Source of the DNA: JAFDWI01 sp963764215
GTDB lineage: Bacteria; Actinomycetota; Acidimicrobiia; Acidimicrobiales; Iamiaceae
Direction of reading: 5' to 3'
Assembly: GCA_963764215.1 (NCBI GenBank)
Contig: CAVXRS010000005.1
Span: 833,855-897,854 of the forward strand
DNA: 64,000 nt
The first letter of the stretch is position 1. Each line of letters starts with the position of its first letter. A program made the translations under genes and the position numbers. Positions 35,893 to 44,419 of this stretch are shown piece by piece. Below the pieces are notes generated by a model. That model was not told where the DNA came from. It ran no database searches and was given only the letters and a program-made list of their open reading frames with translations.

Positions 35893-37033
35893 ACCAACCC
35901 CGCCGCCAGTCGCGGAATCCGGGCCGGAGATCGGCGACGACGCCGAGGTGCCGCCCGTGGCGCCGGAGCGTCCCGACCTGTTGGACGGACCCGACGCGCT
36001 TCCCAACCCGGATGATCCGGACGAGGTCTCGCTGCGCCGCACGCGCAACCGTGAGCGCAAGCGCGCGAGCCGTACGTCTCGCCATCCCTCCGGTGACGGC
36101 TCGGCGGACTCGGTGCGGGCCTATCTGGCCGAGATCGGTCGAGTGCCGCTGTTGAGCGCCGAGGAAGAGGTCGCGATGGCCAGAAGGATCGAAGCCGGGT
36201 CCCAGGCATCGGTCCGTCTCGCCGACCACGAGGCGGCCGGCACGGCCGATGCGTTGCCCACCGGCGAGCGGCGACGGCTTCAACGGCTCGCAATGGACGG
36301 TGAGCGGGCCAAGGACGAACTGGTGCAGGCGAACCTGCGGCTCGTGGTGTCGATCGCCAAGCGCTACATGCACCGGGGGATGCCGCTGCTCGATCTCGTC
36401 CAGGAGGGCAATTTCGGGCTGATGCGGGCCGTCGAGAAATTCGACTACACCAAGGGGTTCAAATTCTCCACGTATGCGACCTGGTGGATCCGCCAGTCGA
36501 TCACCAGGGCGATCGCAGATCAGTCCCGCACGATCCGCATACCGGTGCACATGATGGAGGCGATCGGACGGCTGATGCGCACCCAGCGGGCGATGCACAC
36601 CGAGCTCGAACGGGAGCCGACCTCGGAGGAGTTGGCCGAACGGGTCGACATGTCGCCCGACCGGGTCCGCGAGATCCTGCGCATCGCCCAGGACCCGTTG
36701 TCGTTGGATTCGACGGTCAGCGACGGTGACGACGCGATGCTCTCGGATTTCATCGAGGATCTCGTGACCGAGACGCCCGAGGACTCCGCCGCCCGTCAGA
36801 TGCTGAACGACGCCGTCGAAGAGGCGCTCGGTCAGCTCAGCGAGCGTGAGCAGCAGGTGGTGCGGATGCGATTCGGGCTGGACACCGACGGCGCCCCGCT
36901 CACCCTGGAGGAGGTGGGTCGGCATTTCGGGGTGACTCGGGAGCGGATCCGCCAGATCGAGACCAAGACGCTGGCGAAGCTGCGCCAACCGCAACGCCAG
37001 GCGCTCCTGCGTGACTATCTCGACGGGATCTGA
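35876..37033 (+). CDS. rpoD: Principal-type RNA polymerase sigma factor (RpoD/SigA family)
   Basis: Sigma-70 group 1/2 factor of 385 residues. Region 1.2 is DSVRAYLAEIGRVPLLSAEE; region 2 has LRLVVSIAKRYMHRGMPLLD and KGFKFSTYATWWIRQSITRA; region 3 EREPTSEELAERVDM; region 4.2 LEEVGRHFGVTRERIRQIE. The short N-terminus lacks a long acidic region 1.1 but is Pro/Asp rich. I chose ATG 35876 because AAGGGGAG lies 4 nt upstream. It ends 47 bp before a tRNA-Asn. Confidence 0.95.
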   Translation: MNGAVEPTPPPVAESGPEIGDDAEVPPVAPERPDLLDGPDALPNPDDPDEVSLRRTRNRERKRASRTSRHPSGDGSADSVRAYLAEIGRVPLLSAEEEVAMARRIEAGSQASVRLADHEAAGTADALPTGERRRLQRLAMDGERAKDELVQANLRLVVSIAKRYMHRGMPLLDLVQEGNFGLMRAVEKFDYTKGFKFSTYATWWIRQSITRAIADQSRTIRIPVHMMEAIGRLMRTQRAMHTELEREPTSEELAERVDMSPDRVREILRIAQDPLSLDSTVSDGDDAMLSDFIEDLVTETPEDSAARQMLNDAVEEALGQLSEREQQVVRMRFGLDTDGAPLTLEEVGRHFGVTRERIRQIETKTLAKLRQPQRQALLRDYLDGI

Positions 37034-37080
37034 AGAGCGTTCGGGACCGCTGCTAGGCTGGGCCGCTGCATCACCCGCAT

Positions 37081-37153
37081 TCCGGGGTAGCTCAGTTGGC
37101 AGAGCAAGCGGCTGTTAACCGCTAGGTCGAGAGTTCGAGCCTCTCCCCCGGAG
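37081..37153 (+). tRNA. tRNA-Asn (GTT)
   Basis: Cloverleaf of 73 nt: acceptor TCCGGGG pairs with CCCCGGA, D-arm AGCTCAGTTGGCAGAGC, anticodon stem AGCGG/CCGCT around loop CTGTTAA (anticodon GTT), T-loop TTCGAGC. No CCA is encoded. TAGGCT at 37054-37059 is a likely -10. Confidence 0.95.
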
Positions 37154-37186
37154 CTCGCAACGCTGTGGTGGACTGGGCCTCGCCCG

Positions 37187-37262
37187 GGGGCGGTAGCTCA
37201 GTGGTCAGAGCAGGCGACTCATAATCGCTCGGTCGTGGGTTCGATCCCCACCCGCCCCACCA
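37187..37262 (+). tRNA. tRNA with CAT anticodon (elongator Met or Ile2)
   Basis: Acceptor GGGGCGG pairs with CCGCCCC; the anticodon loop is CTCATAA (CAT); the T-loop TTCGATC is normal; CCA is encoded (37260-37262). The anticodon arm GGCGACTCATAATCGCT is of the type seen in tRNA-Ile2 (E. coli ileX), where C34 becomes lysidine, but elongator tRNA-Met can look similar. It is not an initiator: there are no three G-C pairs flanking the anticodon loop. Confidence 0.85.
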
Positions 37263-37268
37263 GCTGCT

Positions 37269-37835
37269 TCAGTCGCCACCGAGCCAGGCGGGAGCGCGAT
37301 CGAGCAGGAAGCGCGACACGTCACCACAACGATCCAGCACGTCGCAGAGCTGTTCGGTACCCATGAAGACGCGGGTGAGGGAGACCTCGACGGTGGCGAC
37401 GACGTTCACCGCCCGCTCGGGTGCGTCGGTGACCGACGCGAAGCTGTCGATGGCCGAGACCTCGACGGGCAGGTCCGGTCCGCCCACACCTGCGAGTTCG
37501 GTGGCCAGGACCAGCAGGTCGGGAGGGTGCAGCAGGGGTGGCAGCGCCCAGTTGAAGTGGAGGGGCAGGCCGAAGGTGTCGGGTGGCTCCAGCTCGTCGT
37601 CTTCGAGCGTCATCACCAGGTCCTCGAACGCGAACTGCACCCGCGGGTCGACATCGAGCGCGAGATGCAGGTCGAGGGGGCCTCCGCACGCCTCCTCGGG
37701 ATGCACGTCGACCTCCCAGGACTGGCGCAGCGAGTAGCTCTCGATGAAGTGGCGCTCGTCGTGGACGTGGAACCCATGGTCGACGGCATGGTCTTTGAGG
37801 TCGGCCACGAATCCGGCGATGTCGATCACGGACAT
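37269..37835 (-). CDS. Conserved hypothetical protein
   Basis: A 188-residue cytoplasmic protein, ATG at 37835. The N-terminus is FVADLKDHAVDHGFHVHDER; the rest has paired strands with many acidic residues (LDLHLALDVDPRVQF, LVMTLEDDELEPPDTF, VNVVATVEVSLTRVFMG). No signal peptide, membrane helix or catalytic motif is apparent and I do not recognise the family. Third-position GC is high, so it is a genuine gene. It ends close to the CAT-tRNA and is divergent from the phosphatase gene. Confidence 0.7.
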   Translation of the reverse strand: MSVIDIAGFVADLKDHAVDHGFHVHDERHFIESYSLRQSWEVDVHPEEACGGPLDLHLALDVDPRVQFAFEDLVMTLEDDELEPPDTFGLPLHFNWALPPLLHPPDLLVLATELAGVGGPDLPVEVSAIDSFASVTDAPERAVNVVATVEVSLTRVFMGTEQLCDVLDRCGDVSRFLLDRAPAWLGGD

Positions 37836-37998
37836 GGTCCGACAAGCCTGCCACGAACGCGTGGTGCAGGTGAACTGCGATGCGCACGACCGCTCGGGGA
37901 CAGGCCGGGACCGTGGGTAGGGTGCGGGTATCGACCATCCGACGAACCCCGATGCCGAGTCGCCGGTCGCGCCGGTCGACCAGCAACTCGTCGACCTC

Positions 37999-38727
37999 GT
38001 GCATGCGTGCGCCGACGCCGTGGTCGCCGCGCTCGAGCACTGCGACGACTGGGACCTGTCCGGTGGGCGCGCGGGGCAGTACGCGAGCGACCTGGTCGCG
38101 GACGAAGCTGCCCACGAGGTGCTCGACGCGGCGGGGGTGGGTGTACTGAGCGAGGAATCGGGCCTGGTGCGCGGTGACGCGGAGGTGGTGATGATCATCG
38201 ACCCGCTGGATGGCTCGACCAATGCTTCACGGGGCCTGAGCTGGTGGGCGACGAGCGTGTGCGCCGTCGACCGTGCCGGCCCGGCGGCGTCGGTGGTCGT
38301 CGACCTGGTGCACGGCACGCGCCACGCCGCGGCGCGTGGCAGGGGAGCGACCCGCGACGGTACCCCGATCGGCACGAGCGGGCTGCGCAAGCTGGACGAG
38401 GCCATGGTGGGCATCTCCGGTCTGCCTCCCCGGCCGCTCGGATGGCGACAGTTCCGGGCCCTTGGCGCGTCGGCGCTGGATCTCTGTGCGGTGGCCGATG
38501 GTGCGCTCGACGGCTGGGTCGACTGTTCACCGGACGCGCACGGCGTCTGGGACTATGCCGGGGCGATGTTGATCTGCCGTGAGGCGGGCGCCGAGATCGT
38601 CGACGCGCTCGGGCGGGAACTGATCGTGATGGATCATGCCGCACGACGCACCCCGATTGCCGGAGCAACACCGGAATTGTGCGCCGCGCTCAGCGTGGCA
38701 CGGGCCGAAGCGTTCGGACTCGGCTGA
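37999..38727 (+). CDS. Inositol monophosphatase family protein
   Basis: Mg2+-dependent phosphatase fold (IMPase/FBPase/CysQ group). The signature DPLDGSTNASRGLSWWATS carries the metal-binding Asp residues; SEESG provides the first Glu; WDYAGAMLICREAGAEIVD is the C-terminal signature. About 242 residues from GTG 37999. Family-like sequence seems to continue upstream to about 37930 (VDQQLVDL), but no standard start codon lies there, so the N-terminus is uncertain. Substrate could be inositol phosphate, histidinol phosphate or PAP. Confidence 0.87.
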   Translation: MHACADAVVAALEHCDDWDLSGGRAGQYASDLVADEAAHEVLDAAGVGVLSEESGLVRGDAEVVMIIDPLDGSTNASRGLSWWATSVCAVDRAGPAASVVVDLVHGTRHAAARGRGATRDGTPIGTSGLRKLDEAMVGISGLPPRPLGWRQFRALGASALDLCAVADGALDGWVDCSPDAHGVWDYAGAMLICREAGAEIVDALGRELIVMDHAARRTPIAGATPELCAALSVARAEAFGLG

Positions 38728-38807
38728 GCGGCCGATTCCGAACCATGGACCTCCGGCGGGGATCGGATGCCGGGTCGATCCGTCCCACCGTGTCCGGTGC
38801 GCACCGC

Positions 38808-38813
38808 TACATT
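38808..38813 (+). promoter_or_regulatory. Probable -10 element (TACATT) of tRNA-Val
   Basis: TACATT lies 10 nt before the mature 5' end of tRNA-Val, a suitable distance for a short 5' leader. Confidence 0.4.
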
Positions 38814-38823
38814 GACGACTCGC

Positions 38824-38900
38824 GGGCGCGTAGCTCAGTTGGCTAGAGCGCTGCCCTTACAAGGCAGATGTCGGGGGTTCGAGTCCCTCCGCGCCCACCA
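38824..38900 (+). tRNA. tRNA-Val (TAC)
   Basis: Acceptor GGGCGCG pairs with CGCGCCC, D-arm AGCTCAGTTGGCTAGAGC, anticodon stem CTGCC/GGCAG around CTTACAA (anticodon TAC), T-loop TTCGAGT, encoded CCA at the 3' end. Marks the boundary between the housekeeping part and the accessory right part of the window. Confidence 0.96.
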
Positions 38901-38987
38901 CGTGTCGTCGATTCCGCAACAGCTGGATGAAGAACTGCCGGATCACTGCGGGACTGCGGGTCCGGCGGCAGCTCCTAGCCTGTGGGG

Positions 38988-39709
38988 GTGAGCGATCCCC
39001 TGCTCGTCGCGATCGAGAACCTGTCCCGCTTCCATCGGGATCACGAACGCTTCTACGCGGCAGGAACCACGAGCCCAGGCGGTGACCCTCCAACGCCACG
39101 GCCGGGCACTTGGGGCCCTGGCCGACCGGTGGTCGATCGTGGCACCCGCACCGGTGGACGCGCTCAATCCCTACGAGGGCAGCGACGACCTCAACGTTGA
39201 GGTCGCACTCCAGCTCGACGGGATCCTGTTCATGGAAGGTGAGGACGAGCCCGCAGAGATCACCCGGATGAAGCGGGACCTCTTGGCGATGAGCGAGGAC
39301 CTCCAGGCCACCGGGTCCTGGTTGACCGCAGCCATGGAAGCATCCTGGGAGGCCGCATCGGCGCTGCTCGCCTACGAAGGCCTCGCCGACCTCCTCGGCG
39401 ACCGCCACCGGATCATCGCCAACGACTGGCAGGCCGCCGCCATGAGTGCCCTCGCCGGCCGGCTGCTCACCCGGGCCGTCGACGTGCTCGACGCGGTCGA
39501 CTTCTCACCGACGGCGCTGCGGGCCTGATCTCGACGGGTCCCGAACGACACCGAGCTACCTCTACTCGGCCACCGAACTGCTGGATCGCAGCGCCGACCT
39601 CCTGAGCGACTCCGCCGGTCTCGTCCACGACAACGAACGACGGTGGCGGTTGTTCCACGCCCGAGTGGCAGAGCTCATCCGAGCTGCAGGTCCGCCGGTG
39701 CTCGAGTGA
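38988..39709 (+). CDS. Hypothetical helical protein (two frame breaks)
   Basis: About 240 residues when the breaks near 39073 (AGCCCAG for AGCCAG) and 39527 (GGGCCTGAT for GGGCTGAT) are repaired by removing one C each. Segments: LVAIENLSRFHRDHERFYAA, then TLQRHGRALGALADRWSIV, MKRDLLAMSEDLQATGSWLT and ATELLDRSADLLSDSAGLVH. Mostly alpha-helical, acidic, no membrane segment, family not recognised. GTG start at 38988, 87 bp after tRNA-Val. Third-position GC is high throughout, supporting one continuous gene. Confidence 0.6.
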
Positions 39710-39787
39710 AGGGCGCGAGCTCGTTCGGGCGTCCAGTCAGCGGCGTAGCCGTTGCGTTCGACGCACCGACCAGGCCCTGCAGGCCGC

Positions 39788-39988
39788 CTACCGCGGCAGG
39801 ATCGTCGCCCCTCCGCGCACCCGCATCCGCCGCAGCATCATCATCACTGCCGCCGTCGACGACACCCTCCCGAACGAGTAGAGCCTGTCGCGGTTTGCAC
39901 AGACGGTGAACTGATGGTGGACGTCGTGGGGCGCCCGGGAGGGCACGAGGCGACCGAAGCAGTCCATCTGCTCCATGTGGCCGCGCAT
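39788..39988 (-). CDS. Small hypothetical protein
   Basis: Sixty-six residues from ATG 39988; coding-like third-position GC continues upstream to about 40020 without a standard start. Contents: MEQMDCFGRLVPSRAPHD and HHQFTVCANRDRLYSFGRV, then a Met/Arg-rich tail. No known domain. It may be a fragment or may have lost a base upstream. Confidence 0.35.
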   Translation of the reverse strand: MRGHMEQMDCFGRLVPSRAPHDVHHQFTVCANRDRLYSFGRVSSTAAVMMMLRRMRVRGGATILPR

Positions 39989-40105
39989 CTGGAGGTCGGA
40001 CTCCGCTCGGACGCCGTCGCTGATCGTGACCTGGCGGGGTGACGGTGGCGGTCATCGGTCTCTCCTCTCGGTGCGCCCGCTCCCGCGGACGTCGGATTCG
40101 TGGGT

Positions 40106-40219
40106 TCAGGTGAGGATCTGGATGGCGTCACCGAGGAGATTGACGCCGAACACGACGAAGAGCACGGCCACCCCACCGCCCATCGCCCTGATGACGACAA
40201 GGCGCGCCGCTCTGCCCAC
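40106..40219 (-). other. Possible C-terminal membrane segment of a broken gene
   Basis: On the minus strand the last 37 codons before a TGA at 40106 read as a hydrophobic helix (VAVLFVVFGVNLLGDAIQIL) with high third-position GC. No matching upstream coding frame can be traced, so this is either a remnant or the end of a small membrane protein interrupted by an indel. No other gene is evident in 40020-40294. Confidence 0.25.
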
Positions 40220-40279
40220 GGCGCCCCGCGCGTCTGCGACGCAACTCGAGCTCGGACGGTCGAGCAGCTGGCCGATTCG

Positions 40280-40285
40280 TATACT
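40280..40285 (+). promoter_or_regulatory. Probable -10 element (TATACT)
   Basis: TATACT, a near-consensus -10 and rare in this GC-rich sequence, ends 9 nt before ATG 40295 and upstream of the GH31 gene, for which it may be the promoter. Confidence 0.4.
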
Positions 40286-40294
40286 TCCTGAACC

Positions 40295-40468
40295 ATGTTG
40301 GGGGGCCAAGGCTTCGGAGGCAGCAGGCCTCGCCGATACGACGACGACCGCACCTCCGGTTCCGGCGTGGACCCGAAACGAAGCACCACGCTGACCGCCA
40401 CCGGGTTCGCCGACCCCACCACCTTCGCAAGTTGCGATCCGCGTCCGCGCGACCGCGGGCCCGGCTGA
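40295..40468 (+). CDS. Possible 57-residue leader or small protein
   Basis: ATG 40295 lies 9 nt after TATACT and opens 57 codons with about 78 percent G/C at third positions. The product is Gly/Arg/Asp rich (LGGQGFGGSRPRRYDDD) and resembles nothing I know. The GH31 start follows 13 nt later, so it could be a translated leader. Coding status is uncertain. Confidence 0.3.
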   Translation: MLGGQGFGGSRPRRYDDDRTSGSGVDPKRSTTLTATGFADPTTFASCDPRPRDRGPG

Positions 40469-40481
40469 TTGGAGTCGAACC

Positions 40482-42882
40482 ATGGACCACCAACTCGACC
40501 GACCGCCGACCCGGCATCTCGAACGCCTCGAGGTCGACCGACTCCGCCTGCTCTCGACGTCGGTGCGCGAGCGTCGGAGCAGGGTTCGTGGTCCTCGACG
40601 TCGCCGCGGTCGTCGGACACCACCGCCACCCGGCTCGCCCGACGGCGTCGACCCTCGCCGGGGAGCGCGGTCGAGGCCGGGTCGCTCACCGTGCGCATCG
40701 ACGCCGTCGGCCCGCGGACGTTCCGCTACCGGTTCGCACTCGGTGCGGAGCGTGCCGGCGGGTGACACACCCGATGCTGGCGACCGACGTGCGCGTCGAC
40801 CCGGCGGCCCGTGTGGAGCGCACCGGCACCGGGGTGACCATCATCACCGGCGAGGCGTCCATCGAGGTCGACGGTGCCCGAGCTCGGCGGACCGACCCTG
40901 CGGGTGCGACGCGCCGACGGAGGGTTGGTCGGCACCGTGGGCGGCGACGAATCGAACCTGATGAGCGTGTGGGACTCGTTTCCCACCGGCATCTGCCGCA
41001 CGCCCGTGCCGGGACACCGGTTGGCCACCGAGGTGTTCTCGCTCGGCGAAGACGAGTGCGTCTACGGCTTCGGCGAGCAGTTCGGCCGGCTCGACAAGGT
41101 CGGCCAGACGATCGACGTGGACATGGAAGAGGCGCTGGGCACCGTCACCCCGCGGGCCTACAAGAACGTGCCGTTCTGGGTCACCACCGCCGGGTGGGGC
41201 GTGTTCGCCAACCACGACGCCCGGCTCACCGCCTGGATCGGCAGCCGCTCCGCGCCCCAGCTCCAGGTGGCCGTGGACGACGACTGGTTCGACGCGTTCG
41301 TGTTCGTCGGCGACGTCCGCCAGGTGCTCCAGGCCTACACCGACCTGACCGGACGGCCCAACGTGCCGCCGGACTGGTCGTTCGGGTTCTGGCAGTCGAA
41401 GATCTCGTACTCGTCGGCCGCCGAGACGCTCGAGGTCGCCGAGCGCATGCGCGCCGAGGACCTGCCCTTCGACGTGCTGCACCTGGACACCCACTGGTTT
41501 CGCAGCGACTGGCTCTGCGACCTCGAGTTCGACCCCGACCGGTTCCCCGATCCCGCCGGCTACCTCGCGGCAATGGCGGCGATGGGGGTGAAGGTGTCGT
41601 TGTGGCAGCTGCCCTACATCCCCGAGGGCTCGGCGCTGTTCGACGAGCTGGCGGCGGTCGACGGGTTCGTGCGCCGCGAGGACGGCGGGCCTCTACGACA
41701 TCGGGCTGTGCTACTCACCGGACTGGGAGGGAGGACGGGTCGGGTGCATCGACTTCACCAACCCGGCCGCCATCGAGGTGCACCAGCGGTGGCTCGGCAA
41801 GCTGTTCGACCTCGGGGCCCGGGCCATCAAGGTCGACTTCGGTGAACAGGCTCCCCTCGACGGCGTGTACCACGACGGCACACCCGGCCACCGGATGCAC
41901 AACCGCTACCCGCTGCTCTACAACCGGGCGGTCGCCGAGGCGACCCACGCCGCGACCGGCGAGTGGATCATCTGGGCCCGTGCGGCCTTCGCCGGCTCCC
42001 AGCGCTACCCGCTCCACTGGGGCGGCGACTCCTCGGCACGGTGGGACAACCTCTTCTCCGACGTCGCCGGCGGCCTGTCCCTGGGCCTGTGCGGCTTCCC
42101 GTTCTGGAGCATGGACATCGGTGGCTTCTTCGGCGAGCCCGACGACGACCTGCTCATCCGCTGGCTCCAGGCCGGGCTGTTCCTGTCCCACAGCCGCATC
42201 CACGGGTTCGGCAACCGCGAGCTCTACGGCCGTGGCACCACCACCGACGTGGCCCGCGACCTGCTCCACCTGCGCTACCGGCTGCTGCCGTACCTGCTCG
42301 GCCAGGCGCACCGCGCCGCGGCGGCAGGGGTGCCCCTGGCCCGCGCCCTGGTCGTCGACCACCCCGACGACCCCACCACCTGGCACCTGGGCAACCAGTG
42401 GCTGCTCGGCGACGACCTGCTGGTGGCGCCGGTGGCGAACCCCGACGGGCGCCGGCGCGTCTACCTGCCCGAGGGCGACTGGGTCCACTGGTTCACCGGC
42501 GAGGTCCACCGCGGGCCCTGCTTGGATCGACACGCACAGCCCGATCGAGCACTTCCCCCTCTACCAGCGGGCGGAGTCGCTCGTCCCGCTCGGCCCGGTC
42601 ATGGCCCATGTCGGTGCCCGCCCCACCGAGTCGCTCACCCTGCGCAGCGCGGCGACCCGGCCGCGGAGGTCGGACTGGCGGGGCGTGGCGCGGGTCGACG
42701 GCAAAGACGTGACGATCACCACGACCCGACACGACCCCACGGTCGTCGTCGACGGGCTGCCGCCGAACGTGGAGGTCCGCGTGGTCGACCAGGTCCGACG
42801 ACGCCGTCGACCGACCGATCCGACGTCGGCTGACGACGGTTCTGCTGTGGCCGACGGTGGCGCCGTCTGGTTTGATGGCGCC
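40482..42882 (+). CDS. GH31 alpha-glycosidase (alpha-xylosidase-like), six frame breaks
   Basis: Glycoside hydrolase family 31 of roughly 800 residues. In order: an N-terminal beta domain (AGSLTVRIDAVGPRTFRYRF), the ECVYGFGEQFGRLDK motif, the barrel opening VPPDWSFGFWQSKISYSS, the nucleophile region AIKVDFGEQAP, the acid/base region LHWGGDSSARWDN, and DIGGFFGEPDDDLLIRW. These resemble E. coli YicI. Breaks near 40580, 40665, 40755, 40874, 41692 and 42522 are mostly single extra C or G bases. ATG 40482 has GGAG 8 nt before it. No stop codon separates it from the sulfatase. Confidence 0.78.
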
Positions 42883-44319
42883 GTGTCACGTCCGAACATG
42901 GTGGTGTTCATCCCGGATCAGCTGCGCGCCGACGCGCTGGGCTGCTTCGGGAGGTCGACCGCGCGGACCCCGACGATCGACGGCCTCGCCGCGACGGGCA
43001 CCCGGTTCGCCGACGCCTGGGGCCAGCACCCGTTCTGCTCCCAGAGCCGGGTGTCGTTCCTGACCGGCTGGTACCCCCACGTGGCCGGGCACCGGACCCT
43101 GAACACCCTGATCAAGCCGTGGGAGCCCAGCGTTCTGCGGGCGCTGAAGGACGCCGGCTACCACGTGGCCCACGCCGGCATCCGGGGCGACACCTTCGCC
43201 GCCGGCCAGACCGCCCGGCACACCTCGGTTTTCGGGTTCACGACCCCACCGAAGCTGCTCTACGGGCCGAACCCGTTCCCCGACGGGCACCCCATGCGAC
43301 GGGCCTTCTACCACGGGGCCCGCTCGCCGGAGCTGGGGTCACCGGCGCTCGACCTGGACGAGGCGATCGTGCGCACCGCCGAGACGTGGCTCGCCGATGG
43401 GATGCCCGAGCCATGGGTGCTGTACGTCCTGCTCATCTTCCCCCACCCGCCGTTCGAGGTGGAAGAGCCTTGGTTCTCTCTCCATGACCGCGCCGACCAG
43501 ACCCCACCGATCCCGCACGACCCGGCGGGGCGCCCTGGGTACGTCGCGGCCATCCACGAGACGTACGGGCTGGGTCGGCTGCGCCCTGAGGACTGGGCCG
43601 AGCTCCGCGCCACCTATGCCGGGATGGTGTCCCGGGTCGACCATCACCTCGGCAGGATCCTCGAAGCCGTCGACCGGGCCGGGGCCGATGACCGCACGGC
43701 GGTGCTGTTCTTCCCGGACCACGGCGAGTACCTCGGTGACCACGGCCTGGTGGAGAAGTGGGTGGCGGGACTGGAGCCCGCGCTGGTCCACAACCCGCTG
43801 ATCGTGCGGGTGCCGGGCGGCGCCGAGGGGCAGCTGGTCGACTCGCCGGTCGAGCTGCTCGACGTCGTCGCCACGATGGCCGAGCTCGGCGACGTCGACC
43901 TCGCCCATCGCCATTTCAGCCGCAGCCTGATCCCGCTGCTGCACGACGCCGACGCGCCCCACCGCGCCTTCGCGGCCAGCGAGGGCGGCCTCGGGTCCGG
44001 TGAGGAGACCGTCGATCATGCCGATTTCCCGTACGACCTGAAGCACGCGCTCGAGCGCGACCGTCCCGGGATCGCCGGCCGGGCCACCGCCATCCGCACC
44101 CCGACGTGGTCCTACATCCACCGGGCCAGCGACGTCGACGAACTCTATGACCGCACCACCGATCCGGACGAGCTGCACAACTTGGCCTCGGATCCCGTGC
44201 ACGCCGGGACGGTGGCCGAGCTGCGCACGACGATGCTGGACTGGCTGATGGCGACGGCCGACGCTGTCCCCACCGACGTCGACCCCCGGTTCGACGCCGC
44301 TGGTGCGCTCGGGAGCTGA
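42883..44319 (+). CDS. Type I sulfatase / alkaline-phosphatase-superfamily hydrolase
   Basis: A 478-residue sulfatase if started at GTG 42883. The N-terminal metal site is NMVVFIPDQLRADALG. The formylglycine motif appears as FCSQSRVSFLTGWYPH (C-x-Q-S-R with LTG; Gln stands where Pro or Ala is usual). The second metal region is LFFPDHGEYLGDHGL. No signal peptide, so cytoplasmic unless joined to another part. The frame is continuous with the GH31 gene upstream, so a fused GH31-sulfatase is possible; an indel that removed the GH31 stop is the alternative. A sulfated-glycan role would fit (inference). Confidence 0.85.
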   Translation: MSRPNMVVFIPDQLRADALGCFGRSTARTPTIDGLAATGTRFADAWGQHPFCSQSRVSFLTGWYPHVAGHRTLNTLIKPWEPSVLRALKDAGYHVAHAGIRGDTFAAGQTARHTSVFGFTTPPKLLYGPNPFPDGHPMRRAFYHGARSPELGSPALDLDEAIVRTAETWLADGMPEPWVLYVLLIFPHPPFEVEEPWFSLHDRADQTPPIPHDPAGRPGYVAAIHETYGLGRLRPEDWAELRATYAGMVSRVDHHLGRILEAVDRAGADDRTAVLFFPDHGEYLGDHGLVEKWVAGLEPALVHNPLIVRVPGGAEGQLVDSPVELLDVVATMAELGDVDLAHRHFSRSLIPLLHDADAPHRAFAASEGGLGSGEETVDHADFPYDLKHALERDRPGIAGRATAIRTPTWSYIHRASDVDELYDRTTDPDELHNLASDPVHAGTVAELRTTMLDWLMATADAVPTDVDPRFDAAGALGS

Positions 44320-44419
44320 CCCGGGCTCGCCGCGAGTGCCCCGGTTGCCGCGGGTGGAACGGACCGACGGGCCGATTGCCTGAGCGAGCGGTTCCGTCAG
44401 CTCGATCGAGGTCGGGCGC

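Noticed and set aside
40464..40482. GGAGTCGAACC resembling a reversed tRNA T-loop
   Set aside because: The minus strand shows only three possible T-stem pairs and no acceptor or anticodon arm, so no tRNA is present.
40432..44319. Single 1295-residue open frame across the GH31-sulfatase region
   Set aside because: Only the part after about 42522 is in the true coding frame; before that the real GH31 sequence lies mostly in other frames and this frame reads Arg-rich noise.
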